From: Chthoniobacterales bacterium
Lineage (GTDB): Bacteria; Verrucomicrobiota; Verrucomicrobiia; Chthoniobacterales; JACTMZ01
NCBI GenBank assembly: GCA_017853515.1
Contig: JAFMJK010000057.1
Location: forward strand, 1-10,931
DNA: 10,931 nucleotides
Reading direction: 5' to 3'
In this document: positions 1-6,991 of the stretch, piece after piece
Layout of the letters: each line of letters opens with the position of its first letter
Position numbering within the stretch: position 1 is the first letter of the stretch
The notes under the pieces: model-generated
Database searches by the model: none
Seen by the model: only the letters and a program-made list of their open reading frames with translations
What the model was told of the DNA's origin: nothing
Made by a program: the position numbers and the translations under genes

Positions 1-79
1 CGGTATGACGCGCGCCTTCGCGCAGAATTTTGACCACGCGCACGCGCGCTTTTCCGTAACGATGGGAGGACAATTTCAT
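1..79 (-). CDS. Urate oxidase (uricase), N-terminal fragment, cut by window edge
   Basis: Only the first about 26 codons are present; the rest lies beyond base 1. From the ATG at 79 the protein begins MKLSSHRYGKARVRVVKIL and continues REGARHT. This matches the N-terminus of cofactor-independent urate oxidases, for example the YGK-x-x-VRV-x-KV start of the Aspergillus flavus enzyme, whose catalytic lysine is the K of YGK. The enzyme oxidises urate to 5-hydroxyisourate in purine breakdown. Another in-frame ATG at 91 has a weak purine-rich stretch (GGGGCGAG) before it and could be the true start. A further ATG at 163 and an open frame back to 406 also exist, but that extension has no family resemblance. 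It is the same strand as the tatD gene above it but separated by more than 300 bases, so it is probably a separate unit. The family call is firm for such a short fragment because the motif is distinctive; the start is uncertain. Confidence 0.75.
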   Translation of the reverse strand, partial: MKLSSHRYGKARVRVVKILREGARHT

Positions 80-411
80 GGCTGACTGCATATCTCGCCC
101 CAAAGCGAAAGAGAAACAACTTTCCACAGCCTCTTCGTTGCCTCGGGCGCGTTTGAAGGTCATGTCGCCTGCGTGAGAGAGCATCCGAGATACCACGAGG
201 CTCCGGCAGCAGACCGCGGATAATGGCCGGCTTTGCACGAATTTTACCGTTCCGGCATCGATGTTACTCTCATCGATGGGAACCTGAGATTGGGCGCTTC
301 CCAGCGCGCGGAGGAGCTTGCCGGCTTCATGCACCTGGTCGAAGGAGTGCGCGCGAGCCGGAAAGCGCCGCGAGGAACTCGCGACAATCGGCGACGCCTG
401 CGCGCTTTAGC
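80..411. other. Gene-poor gap between the TatD gene and urate oxidase
   Basis: I see no convincing gene here. On the minus strand one frame is open from 406 into the urate oxidase frame, but the peptide resembles nothing I know and lacks an ATG before 163. On the plus strand a frame from a TTG at 233 is also open, but it runs on antisense to tatD. A small perfect inverted repeat (CGCGAG, loop GAA, CTCGCG at 369-383) lies 29 bases beyond the tatD stop. Followed only by GCGCTTT on the minus strand, it is at best a weak terminator. The urate oxidase promoter should be in this stretch but I cannot point to a good -35/-10 pair. Confidence 0.5.
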
Positions 412-1272
412 TCAGGGCGCGAATTTGAAGAACCTATCGGCGGTTTGCTCGGTATCCGCGGAAACTTTATCGAGAGGTTCACCGCGCAATCCGGCGATTT
501 TGTCGGCGGTGAACTTCACGTGGGCGGGTTCGCAGGTCTTGCCGCGGAACGGAACCGGGGCGAGATACGGACAATCGGTTTCGACCATGTAGCGGTCGGA
601 CGCGACGGATCTGGCGGTCTCTTGCACGAGCGCGGCATTCTTGAACGTGACGATGCCGGTGAAAGAGACGAGGTGGCCCATCGACGCAATCTCGGCCGCA
701 GCTTCGGGCGAGCCGCCGAAGCAATGAAAAACCCCGCGAACCTTTCCGGTGTATGGACGGAGGAGGTCGAGCGTGTCTTCCCACGCGTCGCGCTGATGAA
801 TAACGACGTTGCGTCCGAGTTCCACGGCGAGGTCGAGCTGGGCTCGGAACGCTTCGACTTGCGCGGACTTCATCGCGCCGTCGGCAATTTCCGCTTGGGT
901 GGCCTCGGCCGTCCCGGCCTGCAAGGCACCAAAGACACCCTTGTCCCTCTTGGCCAATTCGCGGCTGGGCAGATGATGGTAATCCATCCCGGTTTCCCCG
1001 ATGGCGACGACCTTGGGATGCCGGGCCAGCGCGGGAAGTTCCGCGAGAAAATCCATCGCGCCCTCGTCGAGAACGTTGCATGGATGCAGTCCGACGACTG
1101 CGTAAACGTTGTCGTATTTCTCGGCGATGGCCAGCGACTTGCGGCAACTGGCGCGATCGATGCCTATGGTGATGATGCGGTGCACGCCGGCTTCGCGGGC
1201 GCGGGCGATGACGACGTCCAGTTGTCCGTCGAACTCGGGGAAGTCGAGATGCGCGTGGGTGTCGGTGAGCAC
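412..1272 (-). CDS. TatD-family metal-dependent deoxyribonuclease/hydrolase
   Basis: A 286-residue cytoplasmic TIM-barrel amidohydrolase-type enzyme; family members are metal-dependent DNases or exonucleases. The metal-site motifs are all present in order: THAHLD (H6, H8), GETGMDYHH (E93), VVIHQRDA (H159), FHCFGGS (H183) and ETDCPYLAP (D233). Length is slightly above the usual about 260 because of an extra segment near residues 101-135, after GETGMDYHH. I chose GTG at 1272, which gives VLTDTHAHLD with the metal motif at the expected place; a TTG at 1284 is the only near alternative. The gene begins 5 bases after the fabH stop and is the last member of the long minus-strand run. No Shine-Dalgarno sequence precedes it. 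Family identity is near certain; which TatD subfamily and substrate cannot be told. Confidence 0.93.
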   Translation of the reverse strand: MLTDTHAHLDFPEFDGQLDVVIARAREAGVHRIITIGIDRASCRKSLAIAEKYDNVYAVVGLHPCNVLDEGAMDFLAELPALARHPKVVAIGETGMDYHHLPSRELAKRDKGVFGALQAGTAEATQAEIADGAMKSAQVEAFRAQLDLAVELGRNVVIHQRDAWEDTLDLLRPYTGKVRGVFHCFGGSPEAAAEIASMGHLVSFTGIVTFKNAALVQETARSVASDRYMVETDCPYLAPVPFRGKTCEPAHVKFTADKIAGLRGEPLDKVSADTEQTADRFFKFAP

Positions 1273-1277
1273 GGCTG

Positions 1278-2276
1278 CTACCAACGGACGACGGACGAGG
1301 CCCAAGTCAACCCGCCGCCGAAAACAACCATGAGGATATGGTCGCCGCGCCCGATGCGTCCGCTGCGCTGGGCCTCGTCGAGGGCAATGGCCACGGCGGC
1401 GGCGGAGGTGTTCCCGTAGGACTCGAGATTGACGAAGAAGCGCTCCATCGGAACACCGAGTTTGTCCGCGATCGTCTCGATGATGCGCAGGTTGGCCTGG
1501 TGCGGAATGAAGCACTCGATGTCGTCGGGCGTCAGGCCGGCGCGCTTGATGGCCTCTTTCGCCGCGGCCATCATGGTCTGCACGGCATGGCGGTAAACCT
1601 CGCGTCCGGCCATTTTCATGGTGTTCGTCTTCTGGCCGATGTTCTCCGCGGTGAGAGGATTGCGCGATCCCCCGCCGGGAACGTTGAGGATCTCGTCGAG
1701 GGAACCGTTGCTGCCGGAGTAGGCGGAAAGAATTTCCCCGGTCCCTTCCGCGGCCGGTTGCAAGACGGCGGCGCCGGCGCCGTCGCCGAAGAGCACGCAG
1801 GTGTTGCGGTCGGTCCAATCGATGATGGCGCTGAGTTTGTCCGCCCCGATGACGAGCGCTTTTTCGGCCGAGCCGGTGGCGATGAACTGGCGGGCCAATT
1901 CCATGCCGTAGAGGAAGCCGGAGCATGCGGCGGAAACGTCGAAACAGGTGGCCTTCGGGGCGCCGAGGGCTTTTTGCACGAAACATGCGGTGGCCGGGAA
2001 GGCCATGTCGGGGGTGACGGTGGCCACGATGATGAGGTCGAGGTCCTCGGCTTTGACTCCGGCATTTTCCAACGCGTCGCGGCCGGCCTTGATGGCTAGG
2101 TCGCTCGTCGCCTCGTCCTCCGCGGCGATGCGGCGCTGCTTGATGCCCGTGCGCCCGGTGATCCATTCGTCCGACGTATCGACCATGCGCTGCAGGTCCT
2201 CGTTGGTGAGGATTTTTTCCGGAAGATATTTGCCGGTGCCCGTGATGGCGACGGAACGTAGGGTTTTGGCACTCAT
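1278..2276 (-). CDS. fabH: 3-oxoacyl-[acyl-carrier-protein] synthase III (FabH)
   Basis: A 332-residue condensing enzyme that starts fatty-acid synthesis by joining acetyl-CoA (or another short acyl-CoA) to malonyl-ACP. The catalytic triad is intact: C118 in DVSAACSGF, H259 in FIPHQANLRI and N289 in ESYGNTSAA. The N-terminus has the family signature GTGKYLPEKILTN and DEWITGRTGIKQRRI, and the C-terminus ends with the glycine-rich FGGGLTWASSV. The length is that of the family (E. coli 317). Its ATG (2276-2274) overlaps the plsX stop by 4 bases (ATGA), which fixes the start and suggests translational coupling. The plsX-fabH order is a classical fatty-acid cluster arrangement. The usual companions fabD, fabG and acpP do not follow; a TatD gene does. 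Confidence 0.97.
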   Translation of the reverse strand: MSAKTLRSVAITGTGKYLPEKILTNEDLQRMVDTSDEWITGRTGIKQRRIAAEDEATSDLAIKAGRDALENAGVKAEDLDLIIVATVTPDMAFPATACFVQKALGAPKATCFDVSAACSGFLYGMELARQFIATGSAEKALVIGADKLSAIIDWTDRNTCVLFGDGAGAAVLQPAAEGTGEILSAYSGSNGSLDEILNVPGGGSRNPLTAENIGQKTNTMKMAGREVYRHAVQTMMAAAKEAIKRAGLTPDDIECFIPHQANLRIIETIADKLGVPMERFFVNLESYGNTSAAAVAIALDEAQRSGRIGRGDHILMVVFGGGLTWASSVVRW

Positions 2277-3280
2277 TCGCGGGCGTAGAAAGCGGCAAGT
2301 TCCTCGACGATGCGGGGATTGATGCGGGTCTGGATGGATTCGAGGGCGACGCGGATGGCGTTCTTGATCGCTTTGGCGCTGCTCGAACCGTGGGCGATGA
2401 TGCAGATCCCGTCGACGCCGAGGAGCGGGCTTCCGCCGTATTCCTCGTAGTTGGTGCGCTTCTTCAGTTTGCGGAAGGCACCCTGCATGAGATACGCGCC
2501 GGCCATGCGTATGGGGGAGCGTTTGATTTCGTTTTTCAACCAGTGAAAGACGGCCTCGGCGGTGGCCTCGCAGGATTTGAGGACGACGTTGCCGGTGAAG
2601 CCGTCGCACAGGACGACTTCGACGGGATTCTGGAAGAGGTCGTGTCCCTCGATGTTGCCCCGGAAGTTGAGACCGCTCGACTTGAGGAGTTTGAAGATGT
2701 CCTTGGTGAATTCGCTGCCTTTGACGTCCTCCCCGCCGATGGACATGAGCCCGATGGCCGGATTCTTGTAGCCGAGCACGTAGCGCGAGAAGACCGCGCC
2801 CATGATGGCGTATTGCAGCATGTGCTCGGGGCGTGCATCGGTGTTGGCTCCGGCGTCGATGAGCACACAAAGGTTGGTCTCGGTCGGCAGCAACGCGGCG
2901 ATGCCGGGGCGATCGACGCCTTCGAGGGTGCGGAGCTTGATCGTCGTGGCCGCGACTGCCGCACCGGTATGGCCCGCGCTGACCACGGCGTCGGCCTGAC
3001 CGTGTTTGATCAGATCGACCGCACGGGAAATGGAAGAATCCTTTTTGCGGCGCACGCCCTCGACCGCCGTCTCCGACATCTCCACCACCTGCGTGGTGTG
3101 GACGATCTCGATGCGCGGGTCGTCGCAGTTGTGCTTGGCCAACTCGGCTCGAATGCGATCGGTGTCGCCGACGAGAAAGAGTTTTTCGAGGTTGCGGAAT
3201 TCGCGTATGGCCAAGACCGCACCGGCCACGCAGGCCTGCGGGGCGTAGTCGCCGCCCATGGCATCGAGCGCAACCCTCAT
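2273..3280 (-). CDS. plsX: Phosphate acyltransferase PlsX
   Basis: A 335-residue soluble, membrane-associated enzyme that converts acyl-ACP and phosphate to acyl-phosphate, the donor for the first acylation of glycerol-3-phosphate. The start MRVALDAMGGDYAP is the family signature. The middle carries VVSAGHTGAAVA and the GIAALLPT stretch, and later come LCDGFTGNVVLKS and GVDGICIIAHGSSSAKAIKNAI, all typical of PlsX. Length is standard. The ATG at 3280 directly begins the signature, so the start is secure. It follows rpmF after 17 intergenic bases and overlaps fabH by 4 bases. The rpmF-plsX-fabH order is widespread in bacteria and links ribosomal and lipid synthesis. No Shine-Dalgarno sequence is seen before the ATG. 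Confidence 0.97.
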   Translation of the reverse strand: MRVALDAMGGDYAPQACVAGAVLAIREFRNLEKLFLVGDTDRIRAELAKHNCDDPRIEIVHTTQVVEMSETAVEGVRRKKDSSISRAVDLIKHGQADAVVSAGHTGAAVAATTIKLRTLEGVDRPGIAALLPTETNLCVLIDAGANTDARPEHMLQYAIMGAVFSRYVLGYKNPAIGLMSIGGEDVKGSEFTKDIFKLLKSSGLNFRGNIEGHDLFQNPVEVVLCDGFTGNVVLKSCEATAEAVFHWLKNEIKRSPIRMAGAYLMQGAFRKLKKRTNYEEYGGSPLLGVDGICIIAHGSSSAKAIKNAIRVALESIQTRINPRIVEELAAFYARE

Positions 3281-3299
3281 AGGCGAGTTGGCGGGCGCG

Positions 3300-3482
3300 T
3301 CAGGCCGCGCCGACGGACAGGACTTGGCGGCCTTTGTAATATCCGCACGCCGGGCAAGCCGTGTGGGAGGGGGCTTTGGCGCCGCATTGGGCGCAGGTGC
3401 CGAGCTTGCCGGCGCGCCAGCGGTTGGCGGCCTTACGCGTGCGGAGGCGCATCTTGGAGACTTTGCGTTTGGGAACTGGCAT
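3300..3482 (-). CDS. rpmF: 50S ribosomal protein L32
   Basis: A 60-residue basic ribosomal protein. It starts MPVPKRKVSKMRLRTRKAAN, the L32 N-terminal signature, and then carries a four-cysteine zinc-binding motif: C30 and C33 in CAQCG, C43 and C46 in CPACG, followed by GYYKGRQV. Length fits the family (56-60). This is the zinc-containing (C+) type of L32; many genomes also hold a cysteine-less copy for zinc limitation, which cannot be judged here. It starts 6 bases after the end of the DUF177 gene and precedes plsX, the common arrangement. The region before the ATG (AACGCTAATCTTTT) has no Shine-Dalgarno sequence, which is striking for a ribosomal protein gene. Confidence 0.98.
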   Translation of the reverse strand: MPVPKRKVSKMRLRTRKAANRWRAGKLGTCAQCGAKAPSHTACPACGYYKGRQVLSVGAA

Positions 3483-3488
3483 AAAAGA

Positions 3489-3944
3489 TTAGCGTTTGAG
3501 TTTGAGCTTATCCAACTGGTCCCAAGCGGATTCCTTAGACTCCTGCGTGCCGCCGCCGGACGCGTCCGGACGTTGGTAGGGACAAGAATGGCCGTTATTT
3601 AGATCACAACGCGGATGGTTTGGCAAAGCCAATAAAAGCTCCTCCCGGACAGAAGGTGTGAGGTCGACCAACTCCCGGCCGTCGATCTGGACTTGGGCGG
3701 CGAAGGGCTCGACTTCGGCTTCGTAGACAAACGGCTGCAGGCAAGCCACACAGGTCATCTCGACAGGGGCGGCGACCCGTCCCGTGGCGAAGACCCCGCC
3801 GCCGGAGAGGCCCACGTCCAAGGCATACCGGACCGGACCGGCCGGCTTGGCCCCGATGGCGCCGAGATCGAGACACCCGGCATCCTCCTCGCCCTCGAGG
3901 TGCTGCCCTTCGGGCGGGATTTGCTTGAGATGGACGGCGATCAT
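3489..3944 (-). CDS. YceD/DUF177 family protein
   Basis: A 151-residue protein of the YceD (DUF177) family, which is almost always encoded just before rpmF; the E. coli member is needed for normal 23S rRNA accumulation. Visible family marks are the MTCVACLQPF motif (C65, C68; usually CxRCLxPF), the later PNHPRCDLNNGHSCPY region (C113, C121), and the tail SAWDQLDKLKLKR, which matches the family ending. The four cysteines may bind a metal, though the second pair is spaced wider than CxxC. The ATG at 3944 overlaps the coaD stop by 4 bases (ATGA), supporting the start and coupling to coaD. Gene position immediately before rpmF makes the call strong even though sequence conservation in the family is low. 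Confidence 0.9.
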   Translation of the reverse strand: MIAVHLKQIPPEGQHLEGEEDAGCLDLGAIGAKPAGPVRYALDVGLSGGGVFATGRVAAPVEMTCVACLQPFVYEAEVEPFAAQVQIDGRELVDLTPSVREELLLALPNHPRCDLNNGHSCPYQRPDASGGGTQESKESAWDQLDKLKLKR

Positions 3945-4426
3945 CGGGCTTTGCCGAATTTATGCCGCAACGCCTCCGCGACGGGAGCCGGCACCACGCC
4001 GGACACATCCCCGCCGAGCCGGGCAACTTCCTTCACGATGCGGCTGCTGATGTAGCTGTAATCCTCCTTCGGCATGAGGAAGATGGTCTCGACGTCCGGC
4101 GCCAGGCGGCGGTTCATCAGGGCCATCTGGAATTCGAATTCGAAATCGGACACCGCCCGCAATCCGCGGATGACCGCCGCCGCTTTCTCCTCTTTGACGA
4201 AATCGACGAGCAGCCCGTCGAACTGCTTGACCGAAAGCCGCGTCTCGCCGGGCACAGAAGCCCGGATCAAATCAAGGCGCTCCGCCATGGGAAAAAGCGG
4301 GCTTTTGCCCTCGCTCGGCGCCACGGCGACGATCACTTCATCGAACAAACGCAGCGCGCGGCCGATGACGTCGATATGGCCGAACGTCACCGGGTCGAAG
4401 CTTCCGGGATAGATCGCGCGCTTCAT
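3941..4426 (-). CDS. coaD: Phosphopantetheine adenylyltransferase (CoaD)
   Basis: A 161-residue nucleotidyltransferase that makes dephospho-CoA from ATP and 4'-phosphopantetheine, the next-to-last step of coenzyme A synthesis. The N-terminal YPGSFDPVTFGHIDVI contains the TxGH nucleotide-binding motif (T14, G16, H17). RGLRAVSDFEFEFQMALMN (R87, R90 region) and YSYISSRIVKEVARLGGDV, the family's phosphate-binding and C-terminal signatures, follow. Length is standard (E. coli 159). It starts 3 bases after the guaA stop and overlaps the DUF177 gene. A short GGGA lies about 8 bases before the ATG, but it falls within guaA coding sequence and is a weak Shine-Dalgarno candidate at best. Its place upstream of the fatty-acid genes fits supply of CoA for acyl carriers. 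Confidence 0.97.
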   Translation of the reverse strand: MKRAIYPGSFDPVTFGHIDVIGRALRLFDEVIVAVAPSEGKSPLFPMAERLDLIRASVPGETRLSVKQFDGLLVDFVKEEKAAAVIRGLRAVSDFEFEFQMALMNRRLAPDVETIFLMPKEDYSYISSRIVKEVARLGGDVSGVVPAPVAEALRHKFGKAR

Positions 4427-4429
4427 GGA

Positions 4430-6013
4430 TCATTCCCACTCGATGGTGGCGGGAGGCTTGCTCGAGATGTCATAGCACACCCGGTTGACGCCGCGCACCT
4501 CGTTGATGATGCGGCCGGAAAGCCGGGCGAGCAAATCGTAGGGCAACCTCACCCAATCGGCGGTCATGCCGTCGCGGCTTTCCACCGCGCGCAAGGCCAC
4601 CGTGTTTTCGAAGGTGCGCTCGTCGCCCATCACGCCGACCGACCGCACGGGCAGCAGGACGGCGAAGGACTGCCAGACGCGGCCATACCAACCGGAAGAG
4701 ACCATTTCATCCTGCACGATGGCGTCCGCTTCCTGCAAAACGCGCACGCGCTCGCGCGTCACCGCGCCGAGGATGCGCACGGCGAGGCCCGGACCGGGGA
4801 AAGGTTGGCGATGGACGATTTCGCGCGGCAGACCGAGCTGCAACCCGACCTCGCGCACCTCGTCCTTGAAAAGTTGGCGCAGGGGTTCGACCAGCTTGAG
4901 CTTCATGCGCTTGGGCAGGCCGCCGACATTGTGGTGGCTCTTGATGAGCGAGGCCGGATTGCCCGCGATGGGCACGCTCTCGATCACGTCGGGATAAAGC
5001 GTCCCCTGCGCGAGAAACTTGTACGGTCGCCCCTTGCGTTCGCGGGCCAGCGACTTGGCTGCGCGCTCGAACACGCGGACAAACTCGTTGCCGATGATCT
5101 TGCGCTTGCGCTCGGGATCCGTCACCCCGCGGAGCAGCCCGAGAAACTTCGCCGAGGCGTCGATGATGCGCACGTCCATGTGGAAGTGGCGCCCGAAAAT
5201 CTCGCGCACCCACTCGCGCTCGCCCGCGCGCAGGAGCCCGTTGTCGACGAAGATGCAGGTGAGTTGCTTGCCGATCGCCTTGTGCAGCAGCGCGGCGGCC
5301 ACGGAAGAATCGACGCCCCCGCTCAACCCGAGAACCACGCGATCCTCGCCCACCTGCGCGCGGATTTCCTCGCAGGCCCGTTCGATGAAGACACCCGGCG
5401 TCCAATCCGGACGGCAGCGGCACACGCCAAGCAGGAAGTTTTCGATGATCTCGGAACCGCGCGGGGTGTGGGAGACCTCGGGATGGAATTGCAAACCGTA
5501 GAAACCGCGCTTCATGTCGGCCACGGCAGCGGCCTGGGAATTTTCCGTCGTGCCGATGGCGACGAAACCGCGCGGCAATTTGGTCACCTTGTCGCCGTGG
5601 CTGTTCCACACCTCGAGCTTGCGCGGCAATCCGGCAAAGAGACGTCCGGCGCGCGTGACGGAAAGTTTGCCCGGACCGAACTCGCGGCGTTTGGAGGACT
5701 CGACCGCGCCGCCGAGATCGCGCGCCAGCAATTGCATGCCGTAGCAAATACCGAGAATGGGCAGGCCGAGTTTGTAGATGTCACGATCGACGCGCGGCGC
5801 GCCCTTGGCGTAAACACTGGCCGGGCCGCCGGAAAAAATGATGCCTTGCGCCCCGCCGCGCCGGATTTCCTCCGCGGTGGTGTCATGCGGGAGAATTTCC
5901 GAATAAACGCGGCACTCGCGGATGCGGCGCGCGATGACCTGGGTGTATTGCGACCCGAAGTCGAGAATGGCGATCTTCGACGTCAGCGGCGCATCGGCAG
6001 TGCGACGGCTCAC
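4430..6013 (-). CDS. guaA: GMP synthase (glutamine-hydrolysing)
   Basis: A 527-residue cytoplasmic enzyme that aminates XMP to GMP using glutamine and ATP. The N-terminal class I glutamine amidotransferase domain has IAILDFGSQYTQVIARR, the nucleophile C90 in GICYGMQLLARDLGG, and H177 and E179 in QFHPEVSHTPRG. The ATP pyrophosphatase domain begins with the P-loop GLSGGVDSSVAAALLHKAIG (231-236 SGGVDS). The C-terminal dimerisation part ends PPATIEWE, the family ending. Length matches (E. coli 525). The best start is GTG at 6013, 2 bases after the lipoprotein stop, giving a short leader before IAILDFGSQYT; no ATG lies closer. I see no guanine riboswitch because the upstream gene abuts it. Its joining to coaD and lipid genes is unusual compared with the common guaB-guaA pairing. 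Confidence 0.97.
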   Translation of the reverse strand: MSRRTADAPLTSKIAILDFGSQYTQVIARRIRECRVYSEILPHDTTAEEIRRGGAQGIIFSGGPASVYAKGAPRVDRDIYKLGLPILGICYGMQLLARDLGGAVESSKRREFGPGKLSVTRAGRLFAGLPRKLEVWNSHGDKVTKLPRGFVAIGTTENSQAAAVADMKRGFYGLQFHPEVSHTPRGSEIIENFLLGVCRCRPDWTPGVFIERACEEIRAQVGEDRVVLGLSGGVDSSVAAALLHKAIGKQLTCIFVDNGLLRAGEREWVREIFGRHFHMDVRIIDASAKFLGLLRGVTDPERKRKIIGNEFVRVFERAAKSLARERKGRPYKFLAQGTLYPDVIESVPIAGNPASLIKSHHNVGGLPKRMKLKLVEPLRQLFKDEVREVGLQLGLPREIVHRQPFPGPGLAVRILGAVTRERVRVLQEADAIVQDEMVSSGWYGRVWQSFAVLLPVRSVGVMGDERTFENTVALRAVESRDGMTADWVRLPYDLLARLSGRIINEVRGVNRVCYDISSKPPATIEWE

Positions 6014-6015
6014 GT

Positions 6016-6198
6016 TCAGTCGTAGTAAGACCCGAAGGAGTCGGCGGTCTGGTTCGGTGCGGTCAGGCGGCCTTGCCCGGTGATGCCTTCGTCGAATTTC
6101 GTGGTGACGTCGCTACCCACCTCCTCCATGGCGGTGCAAGCGGATACGGCGAGAACAACGGCCGCGGCGAACAAAGGAAACAGGTATTTGCAGTTCAT
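6016..6198 (-). CDS. Small predicted lipoprotein
   Basis: A 60-residue protein with a short basic start (MNCKYLF), a hydrophobic stretch FAAAVVLAV and a lipobox VSAC with C21 as the predicted lipidated cysteine. The mature part is only about 40 residues, polar and acidic (MEEVGSDVTTKFDEGITGQ), ending in an aromatic DSFGSYYD. It is therefore likely an envelope lipoprotein; the function is unknown to me. The ATG at 6198 places the signal peptide correctly; in-frame upstream starts only add a non-signal extension that overlaps the preceding gene. It sits 25 bases after the SGNH hydrolase stop and 2 bases before guaA, so it is probably cotranscribed with both. Possibly it acts with the envelope hydrolases above, but that is only positional inference. 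Confidence 0.7.
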   Translation of the reverse strand: MNCKYLFPLFAAAVVLAVSACTAMEEVGSDVTTKFDEGITGQGRLTAPNQTADSFGSYYD

Positions 6199-6223
6199 TT
6201 CGGCTTTGGTTTGCCTGCACATA

Positions 6224-6991
6224 TTAAGGTCTCGCGGCGGGCCCGGCAAGGAGCAACGCCTTCACAGCCTTGTCGAATTTTCCGTAAACCCCGCGCGCCC
6301 ACGAGCCACCGGCCGCGTCCGTGTAGTGGACACCGTCGCCGCCCGTCCGGCCGGACCGGTAAGCCCCGGTGATGCCGCGCGAGTTGATGGTGTAAAAACC
6401 CGACTTGCGCGAGGCCTCGTTGATCCAGCTATCCACCTCGTCGTGGACGCGCGGCGGATACTTGGATGAAGCGGGGGGGAGCACCCAAAAGATGGTCACC
6501 GCGGGATTGCCGCGCCTCAGTTCCTTGATGAAGTCCGCAATGATCCGGCGATAGCTCGCGGCATCGGGGCGTCCGGTCGCGGCGAGCGCGTCCATCCAGT
6601 TGGTCCCCTGCTGCACGATGACGATTTCGGGACGGTAATGGCCGAGGAGCGTGCGCACTTTCGGCGTTTTGACCGGCCGCGGCCGCACGCCGTTTTGGTA
6701 TTCGAGGAGCATGGGCTTGCCGCCCGGCGTGGTCTGGCGGTAACCGCAATTCGTCACAAAGTCGCCGCTCAGCCAGTCTTCGGGCGAAGACCCGCAAGAC
6801 GCGAAGATGGCGACTTGCCGCGACCCGTATTTTTTCAGCAACAGGCTCTCCATCACGTCGCCGAATCCGCCGACCGAGAGCGAATCGCCGATGAGCATGA
6901 CCTTGATCGGAATGCGGGTGCCGTCCGGCGCGGCGGCCAAGGGCGAAAGAATGGAGGCGGCCACCGCGATGAAAACGCCGGGAACCCTCAC
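6224..6991 (-). CDS. Secreted SGNH/GDSL-type hydrolase
   Basis: A 255-residue protein with an apparent Sec signal peptide (VRVPGVFIAVAASILSPLAA, cleavage near residue 21) and an SGNH hydrolase fold. Block I is LIGDSLSVGGFGD with the nucleophile S37, a later block has VIVQQGTNW in place of GxND, and block V is GDGVHYTD with D219 and H222 as the expected catalytic acid and base. Such enzymes are esterases or acetyl-transferring/deacetylating enzymes of the envelope; the substrate is unknown. The GTG start overlaps the stop of the upstream hydrolase by 4 bases (GTGA), so the two are likely coupled. It shares several motifs with that neighbour: FxSCG/ACG, PEIVIVQxGxN and WVxPP. The two are paralogues with different export signals. 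The start is set by the overlap and signal peptide; confidence is good for fold, low for substrate. Confidence 0.87.
   Translation of the reverse strand: MRVPGVFIAVAASILSPLAAAPDGTRIPIKVMLIGDSLSVGGFGDVMESLLLKKYGSRQVAIFASCGSSPEDWLSGDFVTNCGYRQTTPGGKPMLLEYQNGVRPRPVKTPKVRTLLGHYRPEIVIVQQGTNWMDALAATGRPDAASYRRIIADFIKELRRGNPAVTIFWVLPPASSKYPPRVHDEVDSWINEASRKSGFYTINSRGITGAYRSGRTGGDGVHYTDAAGGSWARGVYGKFDKAVKALLLAGPAARP

Noticed and set aside
369..383. Hairpin CGCGAG-GAA-CTCGCG after tatD as a terminator
   Set aside because: Only 6 base pairs and no real T-run on the minus strand (GCGCTTTCC), so it is not listed as a terminator.
1278..2870. Minus-strand frame that appears as one long fusion upstream of fabH
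   Set aside because: The part above 2276 is the out-of-frame reading of plsX (Arg/His-rich, no domain). True FabH starts at the ATG at 2276 inside the ATGA overlap.
3962..6025. Very long plus-strand open frame antisense to guaA and coaD
   Set aside because: The minus strand here encodes two complete enzymes with all catalytic motifs. The plus-strand frame is a GC-rich shadow rich in Ala, Arg, His and Asp with no recognisable domain.
6014..6223. Purine riboswitch ahead of guaA
   Set aside because: The space is occupied by the lipoprotein gene ending 2 bases before the guaA start; there is no room for an aptamer.
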